Origin: Persicaria tinctoria
Lineage: Eukaryota > Streptophyta > Magnoliopsida > Caryophyllales > Polygonaceae
Direction: 5' to 3'
NCBI GenBank assembly: GCA_037127255.1
Contig: JBANSL010000009.1
Location: forward strand, 27,844,475 to 27,908,474
DNA length: 64,000 nt
How positions within the stretch are numbered: the stretch's first letter is position 1; each line of letters opens with the position of its first letter. The notes below the pieces were generated by a model. The model did no database searches and was not told the origin of the DNA. It saw only the letters and a list, made by a program, of their open reading frames with translations. This document shows, piece by piece, positions 42,111 to 51,519 of the stretch. The position numbers and the translations under genes were made by a program.

Positions 42111-43068
42111 ACGACATGTCAGCAGCCCGTACGAGCTTTGTCCCTCCGGCTAGGGTGTCTCTTATCCTTCGTCTCCTCTGTCTCCGTCATCGTCACGTTT
42201 CGGCCCTCCGCTTAAGATCTGACGGTTGCGGTCGCCCTCGCTCGAAGCTTGCCTCTAAAATATTACCCCATCCCCTCGACAATTGTAATAAGGCATGTTC
42301 TTTGATTAGATCTTGGCTTAAAATTTAAGATTAAGCATATCTTGTGTATGGCGTTTTTTTTCAGTCGATGTAGTTTGATTTGGTGACAGTACATATTAAA
42401 CAATTGTCCGGACTATGTTAATTTTGAAGAAATTGAAGAAATAGCAATCACAATTGTTCGGACTATGTTTCAATGTTTGTGTGTTTGCAATATGTTTCTT
42501 GTGTGCAGTTAGTTGATTACAAAATATCTCCTTTTAGACTGCTACATTGGCCACTTCTAGTGCTACATGTGAGAAGGAAAACAATGACAAAAATAATCAC
42601 ATAATAACCACTTCAGATGTGTACATGTCTCTTTTTGCTTAGTAAAGTTACGTCGTGGGTTCGAACCTCTACTCTCTTTTGCTTTGTAAACCTAAGTCTT
42701 GGGTTCGAACCTTGGCTTTGATAGGATTACAGTGACCACCTTCACTCACGAGTCGGCCCTGGCGGGATTGACGCAGAGCAGAAACTTGACCCTCTCGAAG
42801 TGGCCGTGGAATTCCATGAGTCTGCCCTACCAGTCCATGATCGAGTCGGTCATGTTGGGATTGATGCAGTGCCTGCGGCTCTCTCGCCATGGATTTGGAG
42901 ATCCACGAGTCTGGCCTCCACTTCCCCTTATGATATTGCGGATCATTGCGGAGGCAAACGGCGTAGGCTGGAGAGAGTGTTGGGCCCCTCCGTGAACGGC
43001 TCGTCCTGTCATTTACATCGAGTGTGTTGCACGAAACCCTAACCAAATCCCAAATAAATAATTGTCAT
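42111..43068 (+). other. Noncoding, with third copy of the 36-kb repeat
   Basis: 42111-42330 (GGCTAGGGTGTCTC, CCCTCGCTCGAAGCT) is repeated at 45250-45470. 42470-42665 repeats 35825-36106, including GGGTTCGAACC. 42690-42720 has another GGGTTCGAACC. 42720-43040 is GC-rich with no recognisable gene; small frames on both strands are not supported. Confidence 0.5.
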
Positions 43069-43220
43069 CAAAGTGCTTCCATGACCCTTACATAACTTAT
43101 AGTTGGGGGAGTACGCTCCCTGTTTAACCCTTGAAAATATCTCATTGGCCCAAACGTGTTCCGAACCTATGATATCGACAATGGCTCGGTGCTTCACTAC
43201 ACAATCGTCGTGTATTTATA
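43069..43220 (-). promoter_or_regulatory. Minus unit M3: TATA box and conserved motif
   Basis: TATAAATA on the minus strand (43213-43220) and AAGGGTCATGGAAGCACTTTG (43069-43089) about 125 bp downstream. Four palindromes (43247-43330) lie upstream and are also the start of the satellite below. Confidence 0.6.
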
Positions 43221-43266
43221 ATGGGGGAGCAATAGTTTGGTAACCCTGAGTATTTGCGGATACAAC

Positions 43267-44180
43267 CGCAAGTAGGTGCGGAGCCATCCGCATACACATG
43301 CGTATTGTTCCGCGATATGTTGCGTATATTGAGTAGCCAGCCCCGTTCACCTGGCACCGCCGAGAACTAGCTCTTTGATGCAAGTGTGCACTGGCCCGGG
43401 TAAGGTAGATGGCGGTGAGTTACGCATACATCTGCTTATCTACGGAGATAAAGTCCGACCCAAGCGTGCAGTTCAACTGGGTCAGTCCCGTCAGATTTGT
43501 GGCGGGGGTTCAGAGTGGTTAGCTACGCATGCTGCTGCGTATCTACTGAAATATACCCTGACACACTCGTGCACTAGCACTGGTCAGGCCAGTAAGATTT
43601 GTGTCGGAGGTTGAGGTTGGTTAGCTACGCATGCAGTTGCGTATCTAGTCAGCTAAACTTTGACACAATCGTGCACGCAAGTACGTGCGGAGCCATCCGC
43701 ATATACATGCGTTTTTTTCCGCGATATGTTGCGTACATTCAGCAGCCCCCGTTCACCTGGCACGGCCGAGAACTAGCTCTCTGGTGCAAGCGTGCACTGG
43801 CCCGGTTAGGGTAGAGGGCGGTGAGCTACGCATACAACTACGTATCTATGGAGATAAAGTCCGACCCAATCGTGCAGTTCGACTGGGTCAGTCCCGTCAG
43901 TTTTGTGTCAGGGGTTCGGAGTGGTTAGCTATGCATGCTGCTGCGTATCTAATGAGATAAACCCCGACACACTCGTGCACTGGCAAGGGTCAGGCAAGTC
44001 AGATTTGGGTCGGGGGTTGAGGTTGGTTAGCTACGCATGCAGTTGCGTATCTAGTCATATAAACTCCGACACAATCGTGCACTGGCCCGGGTTAGGACAC
44101 TCAGATATGTGTCGGGGTTGCAAATATTCATAGTTTGTTGGCCTACACATGATGCTGCGTATCTATTCAGATAAACTCCG
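43267..44180 (+). repeat. Higher-order minisatellite: about 408-bp unit of about 102-bp monomers
   Basis: 43267-43675 is repeated at 43676-44083. Each unit holds a palindrome block, a spacer with GCCGAGAACTAGCTCT, and three monomers of 102-103 bp that begin GGTKAGCTACGCAT and contain a TACGCATGCAGTTGCGTA palindrome and a CGACACAATCGTGCACTGGC block. A partial fourth set runs to 44180. Related single monomers occur at 36290-36500. Confidence 0.8.
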
Positions 44181-44959
44181 CTACGAGCATCTAGATGCAT
44201 AACATTTCCTCATGAGATTTAGATAAACGTCTACACGTCTTCATGTGTAACAGTTCCGCATTACATTTCTTATCGATAAAACATGATGTTTGACGTTGTA
44301 TTGTAACCTATTTCCTAATGTCACAATATAACACAATCTCATTAACGAGTGAAATCATTACAACAATTGGTTGTCAAAATAAGCCTTTGAAACAATATCA
44401 TTGACAAACAATTGTTTCGGTTGGCGACCTACAAACGAAAAGACATTCTGATTGGGGTTGTCGCCATGGATGCTGTAAGCCGGAACGAGTTCGCGACAAA
44501 GTGCTTTCATGATCCTTACAACAGTTTTAAATGGGCAATAAAATGAAGTGATGAATGACTGAGTACCAACATAGACTTGAATTTTATGTCACCTACAATT
44601 CCGAAAGTAACTTCATCCGTTACTCTTTAAATATGTAGGGGAGACCTGCGGCACCTACAACTCCGCATGTCACTTCGGTGTGGTCCGCATGACAGTGCGG
44701 TTATTTACGCATATCTATGCGTTGAGTTACATGTTACGTTGCGGAACCATCATCAAGGGAACTACCCAGTATCCGTCATGCACTACAACAACAATTACTG
44801 ACGTCGTCATTGTAGACGGGTGTAAGGGCCAATCCATCATGCTTACATAGGTTGTTGTGGTATCCGTAAGGACGGTCGAAGCCATCCGCAATTGGGTGCG
44901 GAGGCATCTATACCCAGGGGCATACCGTAGCTCATTCAGTGGTAGGCGTCATTTCACCC
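44181..44959. other. Spacer between unit M4 and unit P5
   Basis: Apart from the small ORF above it holds palindromes: TGCGGTTATTTACGCATATC (44696) and AAGCCATCCGCAATTGGGTGCGGAG (44879-44903), the latter just upstream of the next TATA box. 44278-44370 repeats text near 37170-37260 (TCACAATATAACACAATCTCATTAAC). Confidence 0.5.
44358..44510 (-). CDS. Small peptide ORF (50 aa) starting in the conserved motif
   Basis: The ATG lies inside the cluster motif (44497-44517) and reads MKALCRELVPAYSIHGDN, then FVGRQPKQLFVNDIVSKAYF. The unit at 45744 carries a diverged copy (MEALCREVVPTYNI) that loses frame after about 14 residues. A weak TATA-like site lies about 120 bp upstream (44625-44634). Translation is unproven. 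Confidence 0.35.
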   Translation of the reverse strand: MKALCRELVPAYSIHGDNPNQNVFSFVGRQPKQLFVNDIVSKAYFDNQLL

Positions 44960-45215
44960 TATAAATAGAGTCGGTCGTGCTCCGGATGTTTCACCCATTT
45001 CTGGCAATGATTGTTTTCATACTCGTTCGACATGGAGCTGCTGAACCTCATAAGCATATAGTGGAATGGTCTAATTTCCATACTCCGATGCTTTACAAAC
45101 GTTATATCTCCCATATGAAATAAACACTTTAAAGATCAGAGAAGTACTTTGATTTTAAATACGCGGAGCGGAGTAGACAGGTTGCGGAGGGGGAGTGGAC
45201 AGGTTGCGGAGGGGA
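44960..45215 (+). promoter_or_regulatory. Unit P5: TATA box, conserved motif, broken P1-like gene
   Basis: TATAAATA (44960-44967) is followed by the P2-like leader, then P1-like text (ATAGTGGAATGGTCTAATTT). The motif AAAGATCAGAGAAGTACTTTG (45131-45151) reads RSEKYFDF in the P1 frame. An upstream stop (ATGAAATAA) interrupts the frame. The unit looks like a fusion of a P2-type promoter with a P1-type body. Confidence 0.55.
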
Positions 45216-46973
45216 GCCGACAGGTGGGGTGTGAGCTGGCTGTTAGACTAGCTTCGCCCCTCCGGCCACGACATGTTAGCGACCCGGATGAGCTTCGTCC
45301 CTCCGACCACGACATGTAAGCTGCAAGACGGGTGTCTCCTCTCCTCCGTCTCGTCTCGAGTCCGCTCTCTTCAGATCTGGCACCTCGAGCCTCCATATGT
45401 GTCACCTCGAGCCTCGCTTAATATCTGACGCTCGAGGTCGCCCTCGCTCGAAGCTCTCCTGTAAAATATTACCCCAATCCCCTCCGTAATTGTAACAAGC
45501 CCTTTTCTTTGATTTAATCTTCACTTAAAATTGAAGATTAAGCATATCTTTTGGATGGAGTTTTGTTTTCTATCGATGTAGTTTCATTTGATAAAGTAGA
45601 TATGACACAACTGTTCGGACATGATATATGACGTCATATTGTAACCTATTGCAATAATTGGCTGTCAAAATAATCCTCTGTAACAAACGGAAATATATTC
45701 TGATTGGGGTTGCCTAATGTTGTAAGTCGGAACGACTTCGCGACAAAGTGCTTCCATGATCCTTACAACAGTTGTAAATGAGCAATAAAATCAAGTGACG
45801 AATGACTGAGTAACAACATAGACTTCAATCAATGTACCAAACTAACCCTGAATCTCTACTAAATGTGTAAACTAAACACTATTCCCAACTCTACGTCCTG
45901 TAATTGCCGGCTTCGCACCGTTTTGCGTAACTGTACGTGAGAAAGAATTCCCAACGGCCTGAACTAGGACAGGGTATGCAGGCACGCATCGAAAAACATC
46001 TCATTGAATGAGCATGAAGTATAACACCAACAGGGAGAAATTACACCTACGGAAGCACAACAAAAGCTATGCAATGGGATTTCATTATATGTATGGTTTG
46101 AAGTCAATTTACGTTTCGGAATGTGTAGAGATCGGTGAAACACTTTGGAATTGAATAGACAACGCTGTGCAGAATGTTGTAGCAGACTGGTCGTATTCTG
46201 GTTCACGCTGCGAGGTTATGCAGATGTAGAGCTCAAATGGTATGGACGTCGAGTTTGGATGCACATATACAACCAGCAGCAAACGCGCTACCGGTGGATA
46301 CCACAAAACAGTATACACGTTTAAGTTTTAGTAATGTAACGTAATTGTTTCACTGTAACGTAATTGTTTCAGTGTAATGTAATTGTTTACGTCGCAGTGT
46401 AACGTAATTGTTTTAATGTAATGTACACGTTGTTGTCAGATGCTTCGACAAAATTATATGGATTGTTTTAATGTAATGTACACGGATTTGTGATATGCGT
46501 CTTTATTCACCTGTCATCGACCAAGTATTTAATTTCGATGAAAGTTAGATTTTTGTATTGTTTCAAGAGAATAGAAACATGAGGGTACATTTGATTAAGT
46601 TGTTAGACAGCAGCTCGAATGTTCCACAACCGGTTGCGGACCTATAGCAGATGCCTAAAGAGGACTACATGCCCGCCGCTAAGTGTTTCGCATGAATTCG
46701 CGGAAGGCTCCGCATTTCCGTGCGTAGCCTATAACAGATGTACGCGTTGTTTCGCAGATTTACCGTTGCCTGATCACGAGTGCAGTGGAAATAAAAACGA
46801 AAATCATCAACACAGGTTGTAGATCTTTAAGAAAAAAAGCTACACAATGACATGGTAAAATCAAAACACCAAAATATGATGTTTAACAGCCCCACTTTCT
46901 TACAACTGGAAAGATGTAAATAAACAAAGTTTCCCACACACAAAGCCAACTACAAATAATGGCCGCATATGAC
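45216..46973. other. Gene-poor stretch with two motif copies
   Basis: 45250-45470 repeats 42111-42330. A minus-strand motif copy with MEALCREVV lies at 45744-45764. A + copy (AGATCGGTGAAACACTTTGG) lies at 46129-46147, followed by a 61-codon open stretch without ATG. 46320-46480 has a short tandem of TAATGTAATTGTTTCA-like units. No intact gene is recognised. Confidence 0.5.
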
Positions 46974-47162
46974 TTAGACCTTGTTGGAATGTTTGGTGGT
47001 GATGTGCCTCTTCAAATGTCCGTACTGTAGATTATTCGTCACTTTGTAGCGGTGGGCACAATGACGACATGTTGCGTGGAAGGCGCTTCCTGCTACCACC
47101 GCCTTCTCGTAGTGACGGGTGAACAAGTCCTCCCGCGGAATTTCAACTTTGGTAGAAGACAT
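46974..47162 (-). CDS. Stand-alone BED-type zinc-finger protein (62 aa)
   Basis: ATG at 47162 on the minus strand gives a complete frame. CRHCAHRYKV ... LKRHITTKH has the Cys-x2-Cys, spaced His-x4-His layout of a BED finger, the DNA-binding domain found at the N-terminus of hAT-type transposases and their domesticated relatives. The protein ends five residues after the finger, so no catalytic domain follows. A minus TATA box lies 110 bp upstream, which argues for a transcribed short gene; a trimmed hAT remnant is the alternative. Confidence 0.55.
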   Translation of the reverse strand: MSSTKVEIPREDLFTRHYEKAVVAGSAFHATCRHCAHRYKVTNNLQYGHLKRHITTKHSNKV

Positions 47163-47271
47163 TCTCGGAAAATGACGGGGTTGCGAATGTGAATTTGTTT
47201 CGGCTTTAAATGCCCTTGTAGTGGTGGGAGGTTATGGCGTGGGTTTGGACTGAACTTCTCAGATGTAGGTC

Positions 47272-47280
47272 TTTATATAA
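47272..47280 (-). promoter_or_regulatory. TATA box of the BED-finger gene
   Basis: TTATATAAAG on the minus strand, 110 bp from the ATG. The upstream side carries TCCGCAGCCGGTTGCGGA (47307-47324), a cluster-type palindrome, and another near 47357-47374. Confidence 0.6.
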
Positions 47281-47572
47281 GCAAATTGAGGTGGTAATGT
47301 AGTTCCGCAGCCGGTTGCGGAGTGCATGAGTATTGAATACAATGCATGATACACTGCGCATCGGCATGCGGAACAATGTTTATCCTGCCACGTATCGATG
47401 CATGCACGAAAGCTCGCCCGATGCATGCACCCACAAAAGACATCCTACGATCAATGCATGCACTGTCCAAGTCCAGATCGTCGTGTTCAACTGCTATGTT
47501 ACGCATTGAGGTGCGGAATGAAACAATTATACCGGTGGTGATCCGTTAACTACGCAGTGCGTTGCGGAATTC

Positions 47573-48079
47573 ATGGCGGGGACCATGGAATCGTCGTGTT
47601 CAACTGCTATGTATCCTGGAAGCTCGCTCACAGTTGATAAACCAGGCGAGTTCACCGATGGAACCCATTTCATCGTTACGGTGGACAAACACCAATGTCC
47701 GCTTGAAAATTGCGCATGCAACTGCAAACACCATCAATATGACCATTCTTTCTGGTGCAGCCTACTAACCGTGCGTGGTGTTCGGATGTCTTTATCATCA
47801 ACGCAATTGATGTTTGGCTGCAAGGAGTGTGAGGACGACCCTACGAATTACTTGCGAACTATCCACAAGAAGATAAAGAATATGCTGGCCGTTTTGTACA
47901 ACGACGTTTCTGTCTCCTGAATTCGAGACGTCCCATCTTTTGCAGTTGATTTAGTTGTACGTCCCGCCCAAGAAGAGATGACGACGTATGCGTTCCAACA
48001 GATACAAATTAAGATCTACCCAAAGCCCGCAGAAGAGTTAGTCGGGAGCTGTTCTTTTGGTTACACCAGCTCGTATTGA
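47573..48079 (+). pseudogene. Unrecognised Cys/His protein, family X member 2, with internal stop
   Basis: The ATG at 47573 opens a frame with a second in-frame ATG at 47585. It reads FIVTVDKHQCPLENCACNCK, HHQYDHSFWCSLL, LMFGCKEC, then KKIKNMLAVLYNDVSVS, and stops at TGA 47918-47920. The same frame continues past the stop with IRDVPSFAVDLVVRPAQEEM and TTYAFQQIQIKIYPK to TGA 48077-48079, which aligns with the end of the intact protein at 38630. The stop is probably CGA-to-TGA. A 22-nt string just upstream (47481) is repeated at the gene start (47591). No known domain is recognised. Confidence 0.5.
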
Positions 48080-48482
48080 ACTTCCATCTCACGCATCAAA
48101 AACGACAATGTTATTTCAAATTTTATGCGATATCCCGCTTACAAAATCAAATTGTAAGGGATACCTTTACATCAATTAATTTTGAAGTATTTAGTATGTG
48201 AAATTTTGTTATGTTTATCGTTCGCATGATTTCGAACTATTGAGACTCGTCGCTACTTGGAACCTTGTGACATTGTCGTTGGGAGATTTTGAACTATTTA
48301 GGTATCGGTCGGCAGGGTTGGGAGATTTCGAACTATTGAGGTATGTGTGGTTATGCGGAATTCGATGTCTGTGTTTTGGTGTTTACATTCAGTTGAGAAA
48401 ACCGAAAAGCGTAACAAACGAACTACATATATATAGATTACAATTGATACACAAGACTATCGCAAAGTAAATTAGCGCAACG
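48080..48482 (+). other. Spacer
   Basis: No gene. A short tandem of GGGAGATTT(C/T)GAACTATTKAGGTAT-like units occurs at 48277-48345. No palindromes are seen. Confidence 0.45.
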
Positions 48483-48846
48483 TCAATATGCTGCTTGCAG
48501 GTAAATAAACAATCGACGGAGTATGTGACTAACAATATGATATGGGATACGTTGTCGCAAGATGTTCCATATTCTGATGGGGGACGAGCCATTCGTCACC
48601 GTTACGCACTCAAATGTGAGTACCAATGAGTTGCCTTCCTTGTTCAAATACCCGAAGAATCGACCACATGGATAGATCGACCCAACCACGACGGGACGAG
48701 AGTTAGAGGTTATGCAACCGACGGTGTATTTTCATCGTCACTACCTCAAAGTGCTTCAATGATCTTTACTTTCGTTGATGTAGTACTGAATTAGATTAAC
48801 ATGCGTATATGAACATATGCTAATGAGGAATGGTGATGTATTTATA
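48483..48846 (-). pseudogene. Minus unit M6: TATA box, motif and KYTVGC-type frame
   Basis: TATAAATA on the minus strand (48839-48846) and AAGATCATTGAAGCACTTTG (48747-48767). After the motif a frame reads KYTVGCITSNSRPVVVGSIY, then FECVTVTNGSSP and IWNILRQRIPYHIV, to 48483. The unit at 51044 has the same frame start (KYTVGCVTSNSCP) and NGSSP block in a shifted frame. A GAG/GTAGTG donor-like site right after the motif could separate a short first exon. The plus strand of the same stretch is also partly open, so strand is uncertain. Confidence 0.35.
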
Positions 48847-49061
48847 CTGATAGTTGTATGTGACCTCAAATGACGTCAAATTTCGCAATCGTACGCGGAG
48901 CTATCCGCATTGGAAGTAAGTGTTGCGCCGGGGGAGTAGTACGCATGTCAATGCGAAGGAACACGCGTGCGAACGCGTATATATCCGCATAATGTTGCGT
49001 AGCTTGCCTCGTACGTATGCATGATAATGCATATGTATCCGCTGTCCGTGTCACTTCGCCC
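48847..49061. other. Palindrome-rich spacer between divergent units
   Basis: Between the minus TATA (48839) and the plus TATA (49062) lie GCGGAGCTATCCGC (48897), AACACGCGTGCGAACGCGTA (48960), TCCGCATAATGTTGCGTA (48981) and similar sites. The arrangement suggests a bidirectional promoter region. Confidence 0.6.
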
Positions 49062-49360
49062 TATAAAAAGAGTACGTCGGGGTCCGGAAGTTGCACCCAT
49101 CTTTCAAAATGGGCATGTGTTGCTCGTTTGAAAAGATTGTTGTTTCATACTCGTACGAAGGTGGAGAATGATCGGTAAAACACTTTGATTGAAATACAAG
49201 AAAACTCTCGTCCGACAGGAGATGAATCTACTCGTCCAGGAGCTGCAGTAATTATTCTTGTTTTGCAACGACATTGTTGTTTCCGTCACAATTGACTCTA
49301 TGTATAAACCTGCTGGTTCTCCATCCGTCATGTCCATTGCATTACTATTACGTTGTATGA
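49062..49360 (+). pseudogene. Unit P6: TATA box and broken copy of the P3 gene
   Basis: TATAAAAA (49062-49069) and ATG 49109 (MGMCCSFEKIVVSYSYEGG) are followed by TGA where Arg or Gly is expected before SVKHFD, then more stops. The remainder matches 40100-40258 (GGAGCTGCAGTAAT, CCTGCTGGTTCTCCATCC). Confidence 0.5.
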
Positions 49361-49519
49361 AATCTACATTGTAAAAATAGTGAAAGTCAATTGATCATAT
49401 ATAATTTCTATTCGATATTGTACTTTACATTCCATATGATGATTGTAGAACAACAATGTAAGGGTATACACGAAATTCAGTAACCAACAAATTGTCTAGT
49501 TTAAGAATTCTTTACACTC

Positions 49520-49854
49520 TATCGCACTAACCGACAAATTCGTCGTAGATACGTACATGCGAGTGACGAAGAACTGCATACCAGTCTTCTCTCTTTACTT
49601 GAACAATCGACGAATAGGCAACTCCAATATGATACTTGTTCAACTCACTTCATAATCGATACATGTTCGACCCTGCCACGACGGGACGAGAAGTGGAATT
49701 TACAAGACCGGTGGTGTCTTCTCGCCTCCTAACTCCAAAGTGCTTCCGTGCTCTTTAGTTCTGGTGGAACTTTATAAAAGAGAATGTGGAAGTGCAATAC
49801 ATTTAAATGACTATAAGACAAATATTAACAGAATGCATGAGGATGTATATATAC
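49520..49854 (-). promoter_or_regulatory. Minus unit M7, copy of M1
   Basis: A TATA-like GTATATATAC (49845-49854), ATGTATTGC start region and AAGAGCACGGAAGCACTTTG (49736-49756) repeat the 39537-39658 layout. The + strand HASD-type frame (about 49535-49735) overlaps it, as in the first copy. The stop TAA precedes RARKHFG, so the small ORF is broken. Confidence 0.5.
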
Positions 49855-50829
49855 TTGTCCGCATTGTATTGCGCAATTTGCTGCGGATCTACTGCCGTTT
49901 GTGCCAATCTACTACCGTTACGCATGACGATGCGTAAAGGCTTCATTGGACGGCTGCACGATACAACCAGGCCCTGTCATGGCATGCAGTTTCTGTCGGC
50001 CCAACAGATCCGCATTACGATGCGTAACTACAGATAGCAAGTTCTCAAGCATGCGCTGGTCTGGTACGGGGCCTGCAGTGTCTGTCGACCGTACAACTAC
50101 GCATGCCGATGCGTAACATGTAAATTTGGGGGGGGGCGCCAGTTTCGATGCAAGCGGGCCCTAGCGTGTAGTTGGGGTCGCCACGTACTGCTACGCATGA
50201 GGATGCGTAGCTACTTAAGAAGTGACCACCAACCATGCACCCGACCCTCACTAGTTATGCAAGCATGAACCCATTTGATCACACCATGAAAAATACGACA
50301 CCGTAGAGAATGACGTCAACTACTATATTACGTTAACTGAGCATAACTATTGTGCAAATACATCGTACTCAACACTATATCAGAGTTAGTATTTTACGTG
50401 ACCTTTATACCGTCATTGTCACAACGTAGAGAATGACGTGAGTTAGAGGCCTGCTCTCCATCTTCTCCATCCCAGAAGTGTGCTTGTTCGTACATTAACA
50501 ATCGGAAAATGGACGACCTCCGCAGGTGTCGTGAAGAATACGTACTACTCACAAAGGAAGACCATTTTTCTTATATCGCATGATAATCAAACTGCTTCAC
50601 CGATCATTAAAAAACTTGGTAAAGACTTCGTAACATCTTTCATTGAGAAACTTAGGGAAATAAAACGTTACATGAAAGAACAATGAATACAATAACACTA
50701 CCACGGTTGTGTATTCGTATGTATACGAAAAGGGAGGCCCCTACAAAGGTTACGCACGTGCATGCGTAACATGTACACGTGGGGATGCGTAAATCCTACG
50801 CATGTAAGTGCGCAGCTATTCCGCAAAAT
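49855..50829. other. Palindrome-rich gene-free stretch
   Basis: Good palindromes: TTACGCATGACGATGCGTAA (49918), TCCGCATTACGATGCGTAAC (50009), CTACGCATGCCGATGCGTAA (50097) and GCTACGCAT/ATGCGTAGC around GAGG (50190-50211). Further sites lie at 50751-50815. A G9 run lies at 50129-50137. No gene recognised. Confidence 0.55.
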
Positions 50830-51160
50830 TTTGTCGTACGGGACACATTGTCTCAACGTGTCCCCTACTGCGAAGGGGGAAGAGCCATTCGTCGGCGGTA
50901 CACACTCTCATGTTAGTGCCCAACAAGCTATCTCGCTTCTTCCAGCACCCGTAGAGTCCACCACATCGACCGGTCGACCCACCCCCGATAGGGCAAGAGT
51001 TCGAAGTTACACAACCGACGGTGTATTTTCATCGTCCCTACCTCAAAGAGCTTCCATGATCTTTACATTGGACTGTAGAATGTGGGAGAATATAGCAGTG
51101 TTGTACATATGAGTGACTGTTAGAGCATATGCTCGGGATTAATGGTGCTGCATTTATATA
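50830..51160 (-). promoter_or_regulatory. Minus unit M8: TATA box, motif and remnant frame
   Basis: TATATAAA on the minus strand (51153-51160) and AAGATCATGGAAGCTCTTTG (51044-51064), then KYTVGCVTSNSCP-type text as in unit M6. A + strand frame (50762-51112) is also open across the stretch. Neither strand can be chosen with confidence. Confidence 0.5.
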
Positions 51161-51412
51161 GATATAAGGGACCCACGACGAAGCGGAGGTTTCCGAAGCA
51201 ACATATGCATATATCCGCGATTACATGCATATATATCTGCAATGTACTGTGTATGTATTAGACTGTCCCGGTTCACTCCGAAGAACGCGTAACTGCACTG
51301 TATCAGAGTTACTCTTTTACCGAGGAGGATTCCGCATTCAACCGCGTAACTACCCAAGTAACTATCCGCTTCGAACCGCGGAACAAAGCCCATTCCATCG
51401 CCCCCGATCCCC

Positions 51413-51519
51413 TATAAATACGACCACTCCCCACCTCACTTTGTTGCACCCTCCGCTTTCTCTCTCCATAATTTCTATCTTCTATCGTCGTTTATGGATG
51501 CCCGTAAACTATCAAAGTG
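51413..51519 (+). promoter_or_regulatory. Unit P7: TATA box and gene start cut by LTR D
   Basis: TATAAATA (51413-51420) in CCCCTATAAATACGACC. The first ATG at 51494 reads MDARKLSK and is interrupted after 26 nt by the LTR terminus at 51520. Upstream palindromic pairs (TCCGCATTCAACCGCG, TCCGCTTCGAACCGCGGA) lie at 51330-51382. Confidence 0.55.

Noticed and set aside
42690..42715. tRNA gene
   Set aside because: Only a T-arm-like GGGTTCGAACC is present; no acceptor, D or anticodon arm can be folded.
43267..44180. Possible CRISPR-like array of regular repeats
   Set aside because: Spacers are not unique, monomers are tandem and diverged, and this is plant DNA; a minisatellite explains it.
35400..51519. 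Integrated DNA virus with several small promoters
   Set aside because: No replication initiator, capsid or movement-type motif was found. The number of promoters alone is not enough.
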